64,000 bases of DNA from assembly GCA_020055645.1 (NCBI GenBank), contig CM034546.1:96162001-96226000 (forward strand), read 5' to 3'. Under the pieces are notes generated by a model. It was not told where the DNA came from and made no database searches. It worked only from the letters and a program-made list of their open reading frames with translations. The stretch comes from Tomocerus qinae. Its lineage: Eukaryota; Arthropoda; Collembola; Entomobryomorpha; Tomoceridae. The translations under genes were made by a program, and so were the position numbers. Shown piece by piece: positions 10,924 through 22,858 of the stretch. How positions within the stretch are numbered: position 1 is the stretch's first letter; every line of letters begins with the position of its first letter.

Positions 10924-11312
10924 TGTTGTTTTTAAGGTACAAATTCAAACTCTAGGAACTGGGAGGTACACTGACAATAATGCTGGGTCAAATAAATGTG
11001 ACAATGACGAAAAAGTGAAATACATTCACACAAATCAGTCACACTATTTATTCAATTTAATTCTCTGCTTCTTTCAGCACAGACAAAATATGAGTAACGA
11101 CCCAGAGCACGTTCGGACAAGTAATGAATATTCTAGAGAAAAAGACGCTCTTGGATCGACACTAAATTATTAACGGCTAATGCTTACTTACTATTGGTTC
11201 AATCTCAAATCAATTAGCCTATTACAAATAAAGTAGCTTAAATTAAACTAGGTGGCACTTAATACCCTAAACTACTTTGTAAACTGTTTACTACTTACTA
11301 GCAGTTCTAACA
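10924..11312 (-). repeat. 5' LTR of the BEL/Pao element (element sense)
   Basis: 389 bp, almost identical to 4911-5297. Differences seen: a C/T change at the ttcaat(t/c)aattc site and an extra CA in cagcacagac. It would hold the element's promoter. The leader between it and the gag ATG (10762-10923) shows no ORF of note. Confidence 0.93.
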
Positions 11313-11602
11313 ATTATTCTCCGAGTTTATGCAGTTTTCAGAAGAAAAATATTTTTTAGTTTTGTCATAGAGTAAACTCAGAGTAAACTATGTCCTTATG
11401 TGTTTTTAAATCGTAGCCATAGATACTTCCCTATAACCTTTACTTGACCTTCATTTATTGTATTCTCCATTCTCCCAAGGATAGGTATTCTCCGGTATTT
11501 TGAAAAACGCCAACACAAGTCCAAGGGTCTGAATTCAGTTTCTCAAAATTCTGTTGTATTCTCTGTCTCTATTTCGTAGGTTCAGCAGAAACAGAATTGA
11601 AA

Positions 11603-13646
11603 ATGGCAGAACAGGCTTTGGATAATCAGCCAAAATCAAACAGTATATAATCTTACTGTTTCTTACTCTTGATTATAAATATTTAAACCTAATTTATAAT
11701 GAGAATGAGAATTTCTAACATTTATACATGATCTACGTTTTAGTTAATCAGCCTCTACCTCCGATTCCAAATCCAACTCAGGTTCAAGCCATACCTTTGG
11801 ATGTTCCACAGGGTTTAGAGCGTCTGACAACAATCGATATTGTGTTTGTCAAACAAAGGGTTGAAATTTTGGAGGGTAAATCATCAGTTTATCCACATAA
11901 TATTATAATAATGTTTTGTCATCTAAGATATTTGAGTAAAAGTATGGTCACTGGTAGTCAGGAGTCTGAGTACTTTTTGCTCCACCGTGCTCTTTTTTCC
12001 CCTCAAATTTCATTTAGCATAAGTTGGTACACGGAAGTACTACCATGTACTACCATTATATAGTATGCTTTTGTGCCAATTTATTCTGAAAAGAAGGGGT
12101 GGGATTTTAAACAAAAATACCTCGTAATTAGTTAGTAACTAAGGTAATTTTCAAAATATTTGACTCCGACTCTTGATTCTCTTATTACGAAGTGATAAGA
12201 ATAGAATACAGGAAATCTTGATTAGGTCACTGGTCAGTTTATGCTCAGCCAACCCCAGATCATGATTCTTGATATGGTTTACTGTCACTTCATACTGTAC
12301 ATACTGTGTTAAAATAAGAACGATTCACATTTTCACATTCACAAGCAGATTGATGAGTAAAGAATTTCGGAAGATAATTCAAATGAAAAACTTCTCTTTT
12401 TCCAATACAAAATTCTGTTCAGAATACGTATAATTACATCAAGGAGGGGATGGGAAAATATTCTTACTTATGATTTATCACATGTACTTTTCTGTTTTAT
12501 TTTGCTAACACAGTGGCTCTTGGCTGCGAGATTAATAACATGTATGATGTAGTAAACAGTATAGGAGAATTTCTTTTCGAAGCAAAAGAAACTACGACGT
12601 GTTGTGCAATGAAATGCTGCAGTCCAAAAAGACCTTTTAATATTGAAATAAAAGATATGTATGGAGAGCAGATTATTCACTTCGACCGACCTCGGGCTTG
12701 TGGCTTCGTTTGTTTCCCGTGCTGTCTCCAGGTATTTGATTATATGCACCGAATTAAACTGTCTTCTGCTTCCTGTTCGATAATAAACTGATTTCAATTT
12801 ATTTATGTTGAAATTGGTTTATATATACTTCATTTTTAGACTTTGAATGTATCAGCACCTCCCGGACGAGTTTTAGGAAGCGTTCAGCAAAATTGGAGTT
12901 GCTTTCCTTCTTATGTGGTAAGGGATCAAGCGGGAAAAGTCCTCTTTCGTATTAAAGGCCCATTTGTTCATTCTTCGTGTCTCAAAAATGTGGCTTTTAA
13001 GGTACCTACCATAAGCTACTATTTTTACTTTAGGTGTATGTAAATGCTAACCCTAATTGGTCTTGGCGATTCGACGTATACACCAAGTTATGATCCAAAC
13101 TATTTTTATTCTATCTCTGTATTCAAGCATTAATATCTGTATTGAAATCGGCAGATAATCTAGAAAAGGTTTAGTCTATTGTCAAATGCGTCTTTGTCTC
13201 CGTAGGTTTTGTCTGCAGACAGCAATACCGAAGTTGGTCGAATTGCTAAACATTGGTCGGGTTTTTTAAGGGAAACCTATGCAGGTGTAGACAATTTTGG
13301 AATTTCTTTCCCTGTTGATTTGGACGTCAGAAACAAAGCCCTTCTCATCGGGGCATGCTTTCTTATTGTAATTTTTTTTACGGTTTTTAAACATTTAATG
13401 AACACACATTTCGTTAACAAAACCATAATAACTGTTATTGAAATATATAATATATATACTTGTGTTGTTTTCTTCTAGGGTTTCATGTATTTTGAGCAGG
13501 ATCCGTCCCCTGAAACTATCGCTGCAATTAACGACACTTCACATAGAATAAGGTACTCAGTTTCTGATGAGGGGGAGTGTGTAGAACTAACAAGGTCGCA
13601 GCGAGAGGGGGGGCACGTGCCCCCCCCCCGAAATCGAGAAAAATAA
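11603..13646 (+). CDS. Scr3: canonical-like phospholipid scramblase
   Basis: Six exons: 11603-11642, 11744-11875, 12514-12731, 12840-13001, 13206-13367, 13479-13646; about 293 residues; phases 1,1,0,0,0. Short N-terminus MAEQALDNQPKSN. Then PLPPIPNPTQVQ (Pro-rich), VPQGLERLTTIDIVFVKQ (PLSCR PPGLEYL motif, slightly altered) and barrel repeats, including MKCCSPKRPFNIEI and the cysteine cluster CGFVCFPCCLQ. In PLSCR1 that cluster is palmitoylated and directs the protein to the plasma membrane. Next SAPPGRVLGSVQQNW, the calcium loop VDNFGISFPVDLD and the helix KALLIGACFLI. This and Scr1 look closest to the ancestral gene. The predicted tail past residue 270 reads into a hAT-like element (13591-13739) before the stop. 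Alternatively a donor at AAG/GTACTC (13552) leads to an unseen exon. Confidence 0.88.
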
Positions 13647-13739
13647 CGAAAATTTTGTCTAAAATCGCAAAAAATCGCAAAAGAAAATTAGCATATTTTT
13701 TCTAGGCCCCCCTTAAATTCTTTTCTGGCTGCGGCCCTG
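13591..13739. mobile_element. hAT-like MITE in the Scr3 tail
   Basis: 149 bp. Termini CAAGGTCGCAGC and, inverted, CAGGGCCGCAGC are imperfect inverted repeats; 8-bp target duplications AGAACTAA lie at 13583-13590 and 13740-13747. The Scr1 paralogue (about 634-650) has a single gtagaactaacgatt, that is, the empty site. An 8-bp duplication and a CAGGG end are typical of hAT elements. No coding capacity. A relative with similar ends lies at 60157-60301. Confidence 0.85.
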
Positions 13740-14093
13740 AGAACTAACGATTATGACATTATTCGATATTATATTTGAACCTGGTTTTAGCTCGCCGGAC
13801 AAGGGCTTGTGACGAGCGGTTGACAAATGACAATGGTTGACAAATGTGTCCACCGGTTCGCAATCGAACATAACAGCACAAAAAACTTATTTAATTTTTG
13901 GTATTATTGTTGGTCTTAAGTCAGCTTCTACCGTAATTGCATTGCAATTATTATAGTGGAAAACAAGAAATAACCGTTATAAGACCAAAACGTATCTATT
14001 TCGAATTTCTTTTCATTTGGGATATTTTTAAAATGACATTTTTCAATTTCTGCTCATTTTGGTAGTCAATATGCCAATATGGATCTACCTCAA
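13740..14093. other. Scr3 downstream spacer
   Basis: No gene seen. Similar to about 640-960 downstream of Scr1, as expected for a duplicated block. Confidence 0.6.
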
Positions 14094-14212
14094 AGTGCGG
14101 TTGTTATTGTTAATTTGGACTTTATTGCCTTCTCAAGAGAGGACAATCCGGAGTTGGTTCTGAAAGAGTCGATATCAGGCAAAAGTCCAAATTAACAATA
14201 GCAACTACTTTA
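14094..14212. mobile_element. Small foldback element
   Basis: Arms ttgttattgttaatttgg at the left and the inverse ccaaattaacaatagcaa at the right, about 28 bp each, around an unrelated centre of about 60 bp. No clear target duplication. Absent from the corresponding place after Scr1. Confidence 0.6.
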
Positions 14213-14224
14213 GTCTACCCTTAA

Positions 14225-14646
14225 GAGCCCAGTGCCTCACATGTGGAAATCTCCGATGACTATCGAAATACATGTAAAAATTGCTTTACAACTCTTGGAA
14301 TTCTGTCTAAAGTTCTTACCCGATTTTCTTGTGTGGCACATCTTGAATATATTATCGACCACCCCATTGTATAAAATATACGATATGATTTCTCATAAAT
14401 ATATCTTATTGCGATTATAATTTTGTAAACGACAAAATCTGTTAGAAAATTCTAATTCGTGATAACGGAAGACAACAATAACATATCGTATATTTTATGC
14501 AATGGGGTAATATATTCAGGATTCCAAAAATGTTCCACACAAGAAAATCGGGTAAGAACTTTAGGCAGAATTCCAAGAGTTGTAAAGCAATTTTTACATG
14601 TATTTTGATAGTCATCGGAGATTTTCAAATGTTAGGGACTGGGTTC
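14225..14646. mobile_element. Palindromic MITE with TTAA target site (piggyBac-like)
   Basis: Two arms of about 190 bp face each other: left arm starts GAGCCCAGTGCC, right arm ends GGGACTGGGTTC. Each is flanked by TTAA (14221-14224 and 14647-14650), the target duplicated by piggyBac-type transposases. The short ORF inside is a by-product of the palindrome. Confidence 0.75.
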
Positions 14647-14650
14647 TTAA

Positions 14651-16060
14651 TTTCTGTTCATTTTGATGATCAATAACATTGATTTATTTTCAATTTTTGT
14701 TCATTTTGATAGGGTCTTCTACTTCTAACTATTCTTTCGCCAAAGATGTGTGCACGGTCACTTTTACTCAGATTCGAGCTTGTTACTTGCTTGCTGACTA
14801 AGATTGCGGTTAGTTTTTAATGCTAAAGGTTATTCTAAAATTCAAAATTTAAAGAATGAATGGAACGATGGTTATAATAAGAGCCAGATAATTAATTAAG
14901 TGCATATAACATAAATAGCTTAATTGCTTCAATAATATAACTACCCACCTATAATGATTAAAAATCTAACTTATGGCTAATTTTCTTACAATAAATTGAA
15001 ATAAATCAATGATAGTACAAAAAAATACATGAGTTCATTGACTTTTACCTTTGTCATTGCCTTTACTGTTTTTACGAGCATAGAAGTTTATATCAAGTGT
15101 CTATAAATTGCAAACTAATAAAAAACCGTTCCACTATAGAACTTGTTCCCGGCATTGTAAGTTAAAATTCTACCAATAATAACCGGGTTTGTAAGTTCCA
15201 ACATTATTCCAATCCGCAGCCTTTTCTTTGGAAACATAATAGTTTTACCCATTAAAATTATTCGAATACTACATTACGAATTGACAATTTTTTATGGAAA
15301 AAATCAATTACATTACATTTCCGAACTTCATTCTATTCGGGTGTTTTATCATCAAGATCAAGATGTAGCAATGTAAACGGCTGAGTTGGATTGGAGCAAA
15401 CGGGCCGCAGAGGACTAACGGACCATGTAGTGGTTTCTGACTCTGGATTTTATAACATACGGGCAGCTATTGTCACGACCGAGGGATAGCAGGTAGCAAC
15501 AGCAACTACCAACGTAATGTTTCGACGAGATGTGGATTAAAATTAAATGATCAAGGACAAATAATTTATGATTCATGAACTCAGCTGCGTATAAATTCAT
15601 ATATTCATATTGTAATTTGAGTACGAAAATGAAGAAACGAATTTCTACTAACTTAAATATCTTATGTTTCAGTTGTCATCTGAAGCGCAACGGAAGGAAA
15701 TAATTTTCTTAGTTAACACTTTTGTCATAATCTGTATATTATAACTACAGTCTTAGATAAAGCATAAGAAAACCTATATATCTATCTAATATGTCTGTAC
15801 TTATGGTAGACATTTTTAGTACATGTGGTAGGGTGCACAGGTGACCCAAAATGAAAAATGTGCAAGGGCTTATGCAATGCGGTGTATCTATTAATGTTTT
15901 AAATTGGGAAGTTGCTTTTTTAATGGGGGGAAGCCTATATTTTCACTTACCCTAGTAATAGAAACAAAATGCCACCCTTTTCGTTTCTTGTGACAAATAG
16001 TTATTACAATTCGTTCTTTCTTCCCCTTTCGTCCTGGGGGATTTAAAAAGAAAAACTTAT
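14651..16060. other. Intergenic spacer
   Basis: No gene recognised. AT-rich; parts around 14700-15000 and 15720-15860 are duplicated from 1000-1500. Confidence 0.5.
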
Positions 16061-16325
16061 TCGATTTCATCTGAATTCATCCGATTTTATCTGAATTCAT
16101 CCGATTTCATCTGAATTCATCCGATTTCATCTGAATTCATCCGATTTCATCTGAATTCATCCGATTTCATCTGAATTCATCCGATTTCATCTGAATTCAT
16201 CCGATTTCATCTGAATTCATCCGATTTCATCTGAATTCATCCGATTTCATCTGAATTCATCCGATTTTATCTGAATTCATCCGATTTTATCTGAATTAAT
16301 CCGATTTTATCTGAACTCATCCTAT
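16061..16325. repeat. 20-bp minisatellite, about 13 copies
   Basis: Tandem unit gatttcatctgaattcatcc. The central copies are identical and the edges decay (tttat for ttcat, attaat for attcat). It is absent from the paralogous spacer before Scr2, so it arose or expanded after the block duplication. No coding frame: each frame meets TGA or is unsupported. Confidence 0.95.
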
Positions 16326-16968
16326 GTACATTGTAAAATTGTAGGGTGTATCAATGCATATTACATAAAACAATATTCTAACTTTGTAACTACACTCTGA
16401 GTTTTAATTTAATTTCGAAATTAAACCCAAAATTACTAAAATTAGAAATTTAATACCAGTACTGCTGATGGCCTAGTCATAGGTATTTATTAGAAATGTT
16501 AGAAACTGTCTACATTACTCACGTTTTCAGAAAATTCTAATGCACTTAAAACCTGTAGAAATGGATAAGTGATAACGTGATAAGGCTATAAGTACCAAAC
16601 TAAAAATGCATGGTTAGGATCAGGATACGATGATACAAACCACCTTTTCTTTTACAAAATTTTTACTAGGATTTCTGAAGGAATTCATCGGTATATTAGC
16701 GTAAGTTAAAGAAAAGAGAAATGATGAATTTCTTGACAACTATATACAGAGAGTACTACAATGTATAAGGGGTAGGGGGCATAATTGATTCAATAAATTA
16801 TGTATAATAATACATGTCCCTCCCCTCCGTACTAAATAGTCTGTCAAGTCTGGTGTCTGGTGTAGACACAGATTCTATTATATTATATAATAGTACTTAT
16901 AACTATGGATGTCAATATGTTTAAAAAGTATGACCAATTCCAAAATGACTGCTTTGTCCAATTCAAAT
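16326..16968. other. Spacer 3' of Scr4
   Basis: No gene seen. Similar to 1550-1995 downstream of Scr2 (for example the ggggtagggggcat stretch at 16770), consistent with the block duplication. Confidence 0.55.
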
Positions 16969-19465
16969 TCAACTACTTCTGCGATGCATAAATGATGATG
17001 AGCGACGACGATCGTGACTTTGAACATACTCAAAATATTTGAAGTCCTAAAAATAAGGATACATTAAATGTATTAAATGTTTAATGATTAATGTAACCAA
17101 AGGCATAAGCTCCAGTGAATTATAATTTTGTAGTTCACTTATTATGTTGTTTTTCACATTGTAATATAATAATTATGATCATGACATGACGTGTCGCTTA
17201 CCAGAAGAACACAAGCTCCTACTAACGTCGCTTTTGCAAAAATGTTCAAATCCTTAGGGAAACAAATAACAAAGTTGGTAGCAGCAGTGCTATTTTCCTG
17301 AACCCAACCTGCATACTGTTTGGTGATTGTCCCCAATTGGGTGCCTTCCAAACTCATAACCTGACAACAGAAGGTACTAAACGAGCTTACAAATAATCGT
17401 AGATAATTTTCTTAATCGTATCAACAAAATTATGTTATTGTTATTACGCAAAGGTAATTACATTATGGGGAAGTAAAAAATAACATGCCATGCCGTTGGC
17501 TAGTGGTTTGGCAGTGGCTAAAATGACTTACATTAGTTAAAAATTACCTCAAGGTGAGACAATGTTTCAAATAATTGTAACATTTGTTAGCAAGAGTTCA
17601 GAAGTTGGTTAATAAATCAACTTTGGATCCACTATACATATATGTATGTTTGAAGTAAATAGGTCCATCTTATACCACTCTTACCACTGTATGTAGAATG
17701 TAGACCATTATAGGGGTAAAATAAAACACTGTGTGCAATGTGTAAGTGTAAGAGCTAATATTCTACTGATATCCTGATCCTTGTACTCCATATCGAAATT
17801 CGCTATTGAAAATAAACCGAAAAAGCACTGCACGTACGAGATTCGAGTTCTTAAAAGAATAAATAAATAATAATAATAAATCTAGGGACAAGAAAATACA
17901 ATAGCACTGCGTGCATCATGACAAATCCTGTTCTCTACAAAATTAGAAAATGGAAAAATATCTATTATACTTCTACTATATAAATAGAGGACGAGCTGAC
18001 ATGATATGTATCAATATCAATCGATTGGCCCAAAACAACAACTAACTCGTTTGCATAAAGAGACAAATATCATTAAAATGGAGACCAAAAATCGGACTCC
18101 GGTTCACGTCCGCGTTTCTGTATTATCATTAGCAGTTTCAGTCAGGTATAGGTGGGTAGAGCTTCAAATAGCTTTTCTTACAAAAAGCAATAAAACTGTT
18201 CTTACTTTAAAATCTACAGTTCCACAAGTACAGCAATTTGCTCCCAAACCTTGGATTCTTAAACCAGGCTGACCAATATAATCTTTTACAAGAAATTCCG
18301 AATCACAGCAAGTCTGAGGATCCACACTTCCTACTATACTTCCAGGAGGGGCACACACCGTTAAAGCCTGGGTGAAGCATTACACAAAAATTATTCTAAG
18401 TAATTTACTTAAAAATGCAGATAATAAAAAAACTCATTCGCATATAGTAATGTGTTCGGTATTGCTACTTCATTTTTGCGCACATCTGTCTGCATATGTC
18501 TTAGCACCACTGCCCCCCAATATATCCTACAAAACGAGTCCTAGGTCCTAAATATATTTATTCTTACTGCTTTTATGTAAATGAATACATTTCAGGCCGG
18601 TACCGAATAACATATTTGTATAAATAATTATGACACTGATTGTTGCGAAATCATGCAACTTTTCTGTGCACCATTTTTGTCATATCATATCATATATCAG
18701 CAATCACGGCAATCAGCATGGTACTTGATATGGTACATACAATACAACAGCACAGACAGCAGTTTTCAAGAACATAAAAACTATTTTGACAATATTATAC
18801 TATGCAATGCACGCATTATAGGTGTACTAATAGTTAGCATACAGTAATTTTTTACCTCTTCTGAGCAGCCACTATATGGTCGGGTTAAACTCATCACTTG
18901 CCTGCTCCATAGATCAAAAATAATTATATTAAAATTTCTTTCAGACCCAAGGTACATCGTTTGAAGTGGATCAGAGGTTTCAGTGGCCCGAAAGATAAGT
19001 TCTCCATGTATATTTAATAGGTCATATGTGTTGGGCATGTGTCTTCCAGATATAACTAAACCCAATAAATGTAATTACGTAATTAATTTTGAACATTTTT
19101 CAGTTATCGATAATCGAAAATAATATAAATTAAAAATTCTTACTTTCAACTGGTTCAATTTGTTGTTTCACGAAAACTGTATCAATAAGATTCAGGTACT
19201 CTAGACCAGGTGGTATGCCAGGTATAATTTTCGGTATTAGAGCTGGATTTACTGGCGGTTTTCCCATCCCCATTTGGTATTGTGGGCCACCCATTGGCAT
19301 CCTCATTGGCATTTGAGATTGAGGCGGTTGCCTACCCATTGGCATTTGGAATGGCGGTGGCTGTCTACCTATTGGCATTTGGAATGGCGGTGGCTGTCCA
19401 TTCTTTGGTATTTGGGATTGTGGTGGTTGTCCATTCTTTGCGATTTGCGACGACTGTCCACCCAT
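16969..19465 (-). CDS. Scr4: scramblase, duplicate of Scr2
   Basis: Five minus-strand exons: 19465-19144, 19055-18856, 18367-18206, 17360-17202, 17046-16969; about 306 residues; phases as in Scr2. The start MGGQSSQIAKNG aligns with Scr2. The N-terminal repeat region is much shorter, with QPPPFQMPMGR units and only one 13-residue unit. Exons 2-4 are nearly identical to Scr2 (SGRHMPNTYDLLN, CAPPGSIVGSVDPQTCC, NIFAKATLVGACVLL). Differences are SIVGSV for NIVGIV, and a Cys in place of Ser in the degenerate calcium loop (TNFVICFPKDL). The tail is truncated to SHDRRRSSSFMHRRSS by an early stop relative to Scr2. It lies convergent to Scr3, just as Scr2 lies convergent to Scr1. Confidence 0.87.
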
Positions 19466-21481
19466 TGGTACAGATATGCAATTTGTTTGTGGACTTATTA
19501 CAATTTAAGGCCCACACAATGCAATGATTTTTTCTGCTAAGCTATACCTCATGCTTCTGCTGACTCCTGGCTACTATGTAGCATGAAATGTTCGCAACAT
19601 GATTTGATTATGTAGTTTTAGGCCTACATTTATACAAGGTGACATTCCTAGCAACGGCCATTTTATAATGCAAAATGTTGAACATCAACAATAAATTCAA
19701 CATGTTTTAGAATATGGGCTGAGTATCCTCATTTTACTTTTTATCGGGAGACAGCGGAAACAGCTGCAGTTTCTTTCTATGAGCGTCAACATCGTTCTTC
19801 AGTGTGTGTTGAAACAGTCCCCAAGTATGCACTTGTAGACTGCAGCCGATTTCGAACGTTCGAACACATGCATGCCATGTACATGGCTTTATTACAGATT
19901 GGACTTGGGAGGGCACAAATATATACTTTTGAAAGAAATCTTCATATCCCTGCATTCTACGCATTTATTCATTCGTATATGTATAAAATCAGTTTCAAAA
20001 ACTTTCTGAATTATTCACAAGCATTTGAAAAAAATGTTTATTAATATCACATTTGTGTCACAAGAAATTGGAAGTTTGTTTCAGAATGCAATGTAAGGTA
20101 GAAGGAACTAAGTTAAGACATTTGAAATAGAAGCGCATTTCAGCGTAAGTCAAAAAGGGCTTCGTTTGAATTATAGAAAAATAAACATTCGATTTGGAGA
20201 GTACTACTGTTATCTTCTGTATAGGCCTCATCTTGGCATATATTATGTGAGTGTTGGATCAAAGGTTATAATATTTTACCCAATAATAGTTCCAGTACAA
20301 GTCAAACGTCCACTTTTATCAAAAGGCAACCTTTCAAGGACTGAAAAATTACTATTTACTGTATACCCCTGAATGAATAAACTGAAATGCTAATGCGTAT
20401 TTATAAATCATGTGTTAATATAATTCCCAATCATGCACTCTGGCATGTACATAATAGTATACCATGCTAATTATTGAATCGTCTGTGTCTGTCAAGTGTA
20501 AATATTTAATCAACTCATTACACTCACGATCATGCGTCACCGTGCATGCATGATTTCTTTAATTAATTAAACATTTACAATTTGATTAAACCTTGTAATT
20601 TCCAATGGGCCTAAAAGCATCCTTGAACTTTTGCTCAAGAAAGACTCTAACACCCATGCACCTTAAAGAAATCAAAGTTTGATTCAACATTGTGATAGTA
20701 AAAGGCATGAAGCAGTTCCACCATTAATTAAACCATACCATGGGTGAGCCATGAATTCAATTCAAATGGCTGTAATCAAAAGTAAATCAAGGACTGCAAC
20801 TACAACTATAGAAATAAGAATTACAAGTTTTATTACAGAAAAGAAAAGTCTTACTAATTGAGGTGAGACAAATATTGTAGTGACACAATCACCATATTTG
20901 TCTATGAATGCATGCACGTCGTAGTCACAAAGTATATTCTTCACTCTCCAAACCGCAGTAAATTCAATTCCACCTATATTATAGCACTTCTAGCACACCG
21001 AATGTTGTGATAATAAGCACAAGTAAGTGGACTACACACAAATACTACATCTCTTGGGTTTCAACAGTTTTTATTTGTGTTCCAAATACAAAGTGATTAG
21101 TGACACTCCAACATCTAAAACTTATCTTATATCTTTGTGCTTGGATGCATTCACTACCAATAAATGTTTTTTAATGTCAGAAACCCTTCGACCTGGAATT
21201 TGGAAAGTAAAATTTGCTGAACAAATAGCGCTGGATATTTAATAACTCTGAATTAATGCACAGAGGCAGCATATATAATTCTTTAGTTTACAATTCAATT
21301 GAAATTGATACTTATTGTGATTTATTTTCCTAATCTATTTTAACATAACCCGAGTTTGTACTATTATGGTTTGTATAGTATACGGTATACACGCTCATTA
21401 ATTATAGAGAAGTATCAGAAATCAAATTTTAATTACTGTTATAGATGACAGAGTATATTTGAGAAATATCTGGAGACCAGA
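19466..21481. other. Intergenic, nothing convincing
   Basis: 2 kb without a supported gene. The first 200 bp share words with the upstream regions of Scr2, Scr7 and Scr8 (ctgctgactcctggctac; tatacaaggtgacattcctagcaacggccat is a diverged match), so they are probably old 5' flank. A hydrophobic minus-strand ORF tail at 20762-20944 looks weakly membrane-like but has no splice-supported partner. Confidence 0.5.
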
Positions 21482-22508
21482 ATGAAAAAATTGAGTCCTT
21501 GTTGTGGACTTGCGAATTCTACTGCTACAACAGTGATTGCAATTGTTCAGCTTGTAAGATTAGCGATATCCCTGCTAAAAATAGAAATTCACTTATGTAA
21601 CAATTAATTAAGAATTGTCACTATAAAATATTAAATAGATATCCAGTTCAGTTCTCTGCGCTGCTTATTTCATGGGATACAAGATTCTTTACGAAGACAG
21701 TCAATCAGTAATTCTCGAAAATAGTACCGACGCAGTTGTTGATTTCATAAGAAGCACAGGACTCCTAAGTAAAAATGGTAATTATTATGAACAGTTATTA
21801 TAGCTGTTTCAAAAAACATTTAGACTGCACTGCATTGCATTAGTTTGAATTTTGAAAATTTACAATATTTTACACCTGTTTTTTCGCAGAAGTTGCCGTT
21901 ATTAATATTACTATTCTTTACATGATGCTTTATTCTTTAAAAATCATTTTCGCAACTGGATTACTCTTAGCCATTTTTAAGGTTCAATAAAAATTTGCAT
22001 ATATTTTCACTTCAAAGCTTAATTTACAAATAAAAGTTCCCAAAAAGGTAAAATTGTTATTTTCATGTTTCTGTCTCAGGATTCCTGTTTGTGGGTAAAA
22101 ATATGGCTCATTCTGGATATTTCTGCATTTTCCTTTCGTCTCGGATTGTTCGTAGCTTCTTCGTTACTCACATTTTCGTCTTTTACTACAGCCTTGATTA
22201 ACATTATTTCGTTCCTCTTAGAATCATTCTGCATTTGGATTGTCTACTTGTTTGCTACGGAATTAAGCAACCCAAATTTGGTAAGCCGAAAAGTCAGATT
22301 AATAGCAAAATCATATAATTTTACCATCATATTGTATGCTAATTTAGTGTAATTCGGTAATTAAATTCTGATGATTTACTTTTGCTAGTTTCTCAACGCA
22401 TTGTTGTTCACTGAGCCCCTACGTATTCATTGCTCATTCAAAGGAATAAAGAGGCCATCAATGTCAAACAGATGTATTCGTAAACAATCACTACTGTTAA
22501 ATAAATAA
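21482..22508 (+). CDS. Four-transmembrane protein of unknown function
   Basis: Assembled from five exons: 21482-21553, 21639-21777, 21890-21981, 22080-22280, 22389-22508; 207 residues; phases 0,1,0,0. All donors are GT and acceptors AG, though the exon 3 donor (AAG/GTTCAA) is weak. The N-terminus MKKLSPCCGLANSTATTVIA runs into a first membrane segment (IAIVQLISSSVLCAAYFMG). A short loop with a possible N-glycosylation site (ENST) follows. Segments two and three lie in exons 3 and 4 (LYSLKIIFATGLLLAIF; LGLFVASSLLTF), and the fourth ends FCIWIVYLFATELSNPN. A basic cytosolic tail follows. The CC start, four helices and WIVYLF..EL ending recall small insect tetraspan proteins such as the DUF4728 group, but I cannot assign a function. 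It stands alone between scramblases. Confidence 0.7.
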
Positions 22509-22858
22509 TCAGGAAAATGGTGGGCTAAAAATTTTGTAAATGCTGCTGATCAGGAGTTTTTGGTATACATAAATTACTTATGCACACGACTTGCTAGTTT
22601 TTACTTTATAGCCATAGTCGGTTTCGGTCTAGGTATTATTAATTAAAGCGCAAAATTTAACATAATATATTCTCAGTTAGTACAACTCAACTTTTGATGA
22701 TTAAAAATAATTAATCTTCATTGCAGATATATTTTTATTTTAAGGACGCAGTTTACCGCTGGTTGCTAACGAAATAAATATGGTTTCCAAAATTTATCTC
22801 CGAAAATTGCGTCAATTGTCACAGCCGAAACCCCATAGTTAACCTGCCCGGCTATTCC

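Larger units (their letters stand above)
4911..11312 (-). mobile_element. BEL/Pao-type LTR retrotransposon
   Basis: 6.4 kb element on the minus strand with LTRs 10924-11312 (5' LTR in element sense) and 4911-5297 (3' LTR). LTRs are TG...CA bounded and differ by about one substitution and one 2-bp indel, so the insertion is recent. A 5-bp target duplication ATTAT flanks it at 4906-4910 and 11313-11317. Gag, aspartic protease, reverse transcriptase, RNase H and integrase come in that order, with a gag of the DUF1759 type and a C-terminal domain like DUF5641, as in BEL/Pao. One frame change in RNase H suggests it is non-autonomous, unless the shift is programmed or a sequencing error. Confidence 0.95.

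Noticed and set aside
20762-20944. Hydrophobic minus-strand ORF
   Set aside because: No supported splice partners or start; composition alone is not enough in AT-rich DNA.
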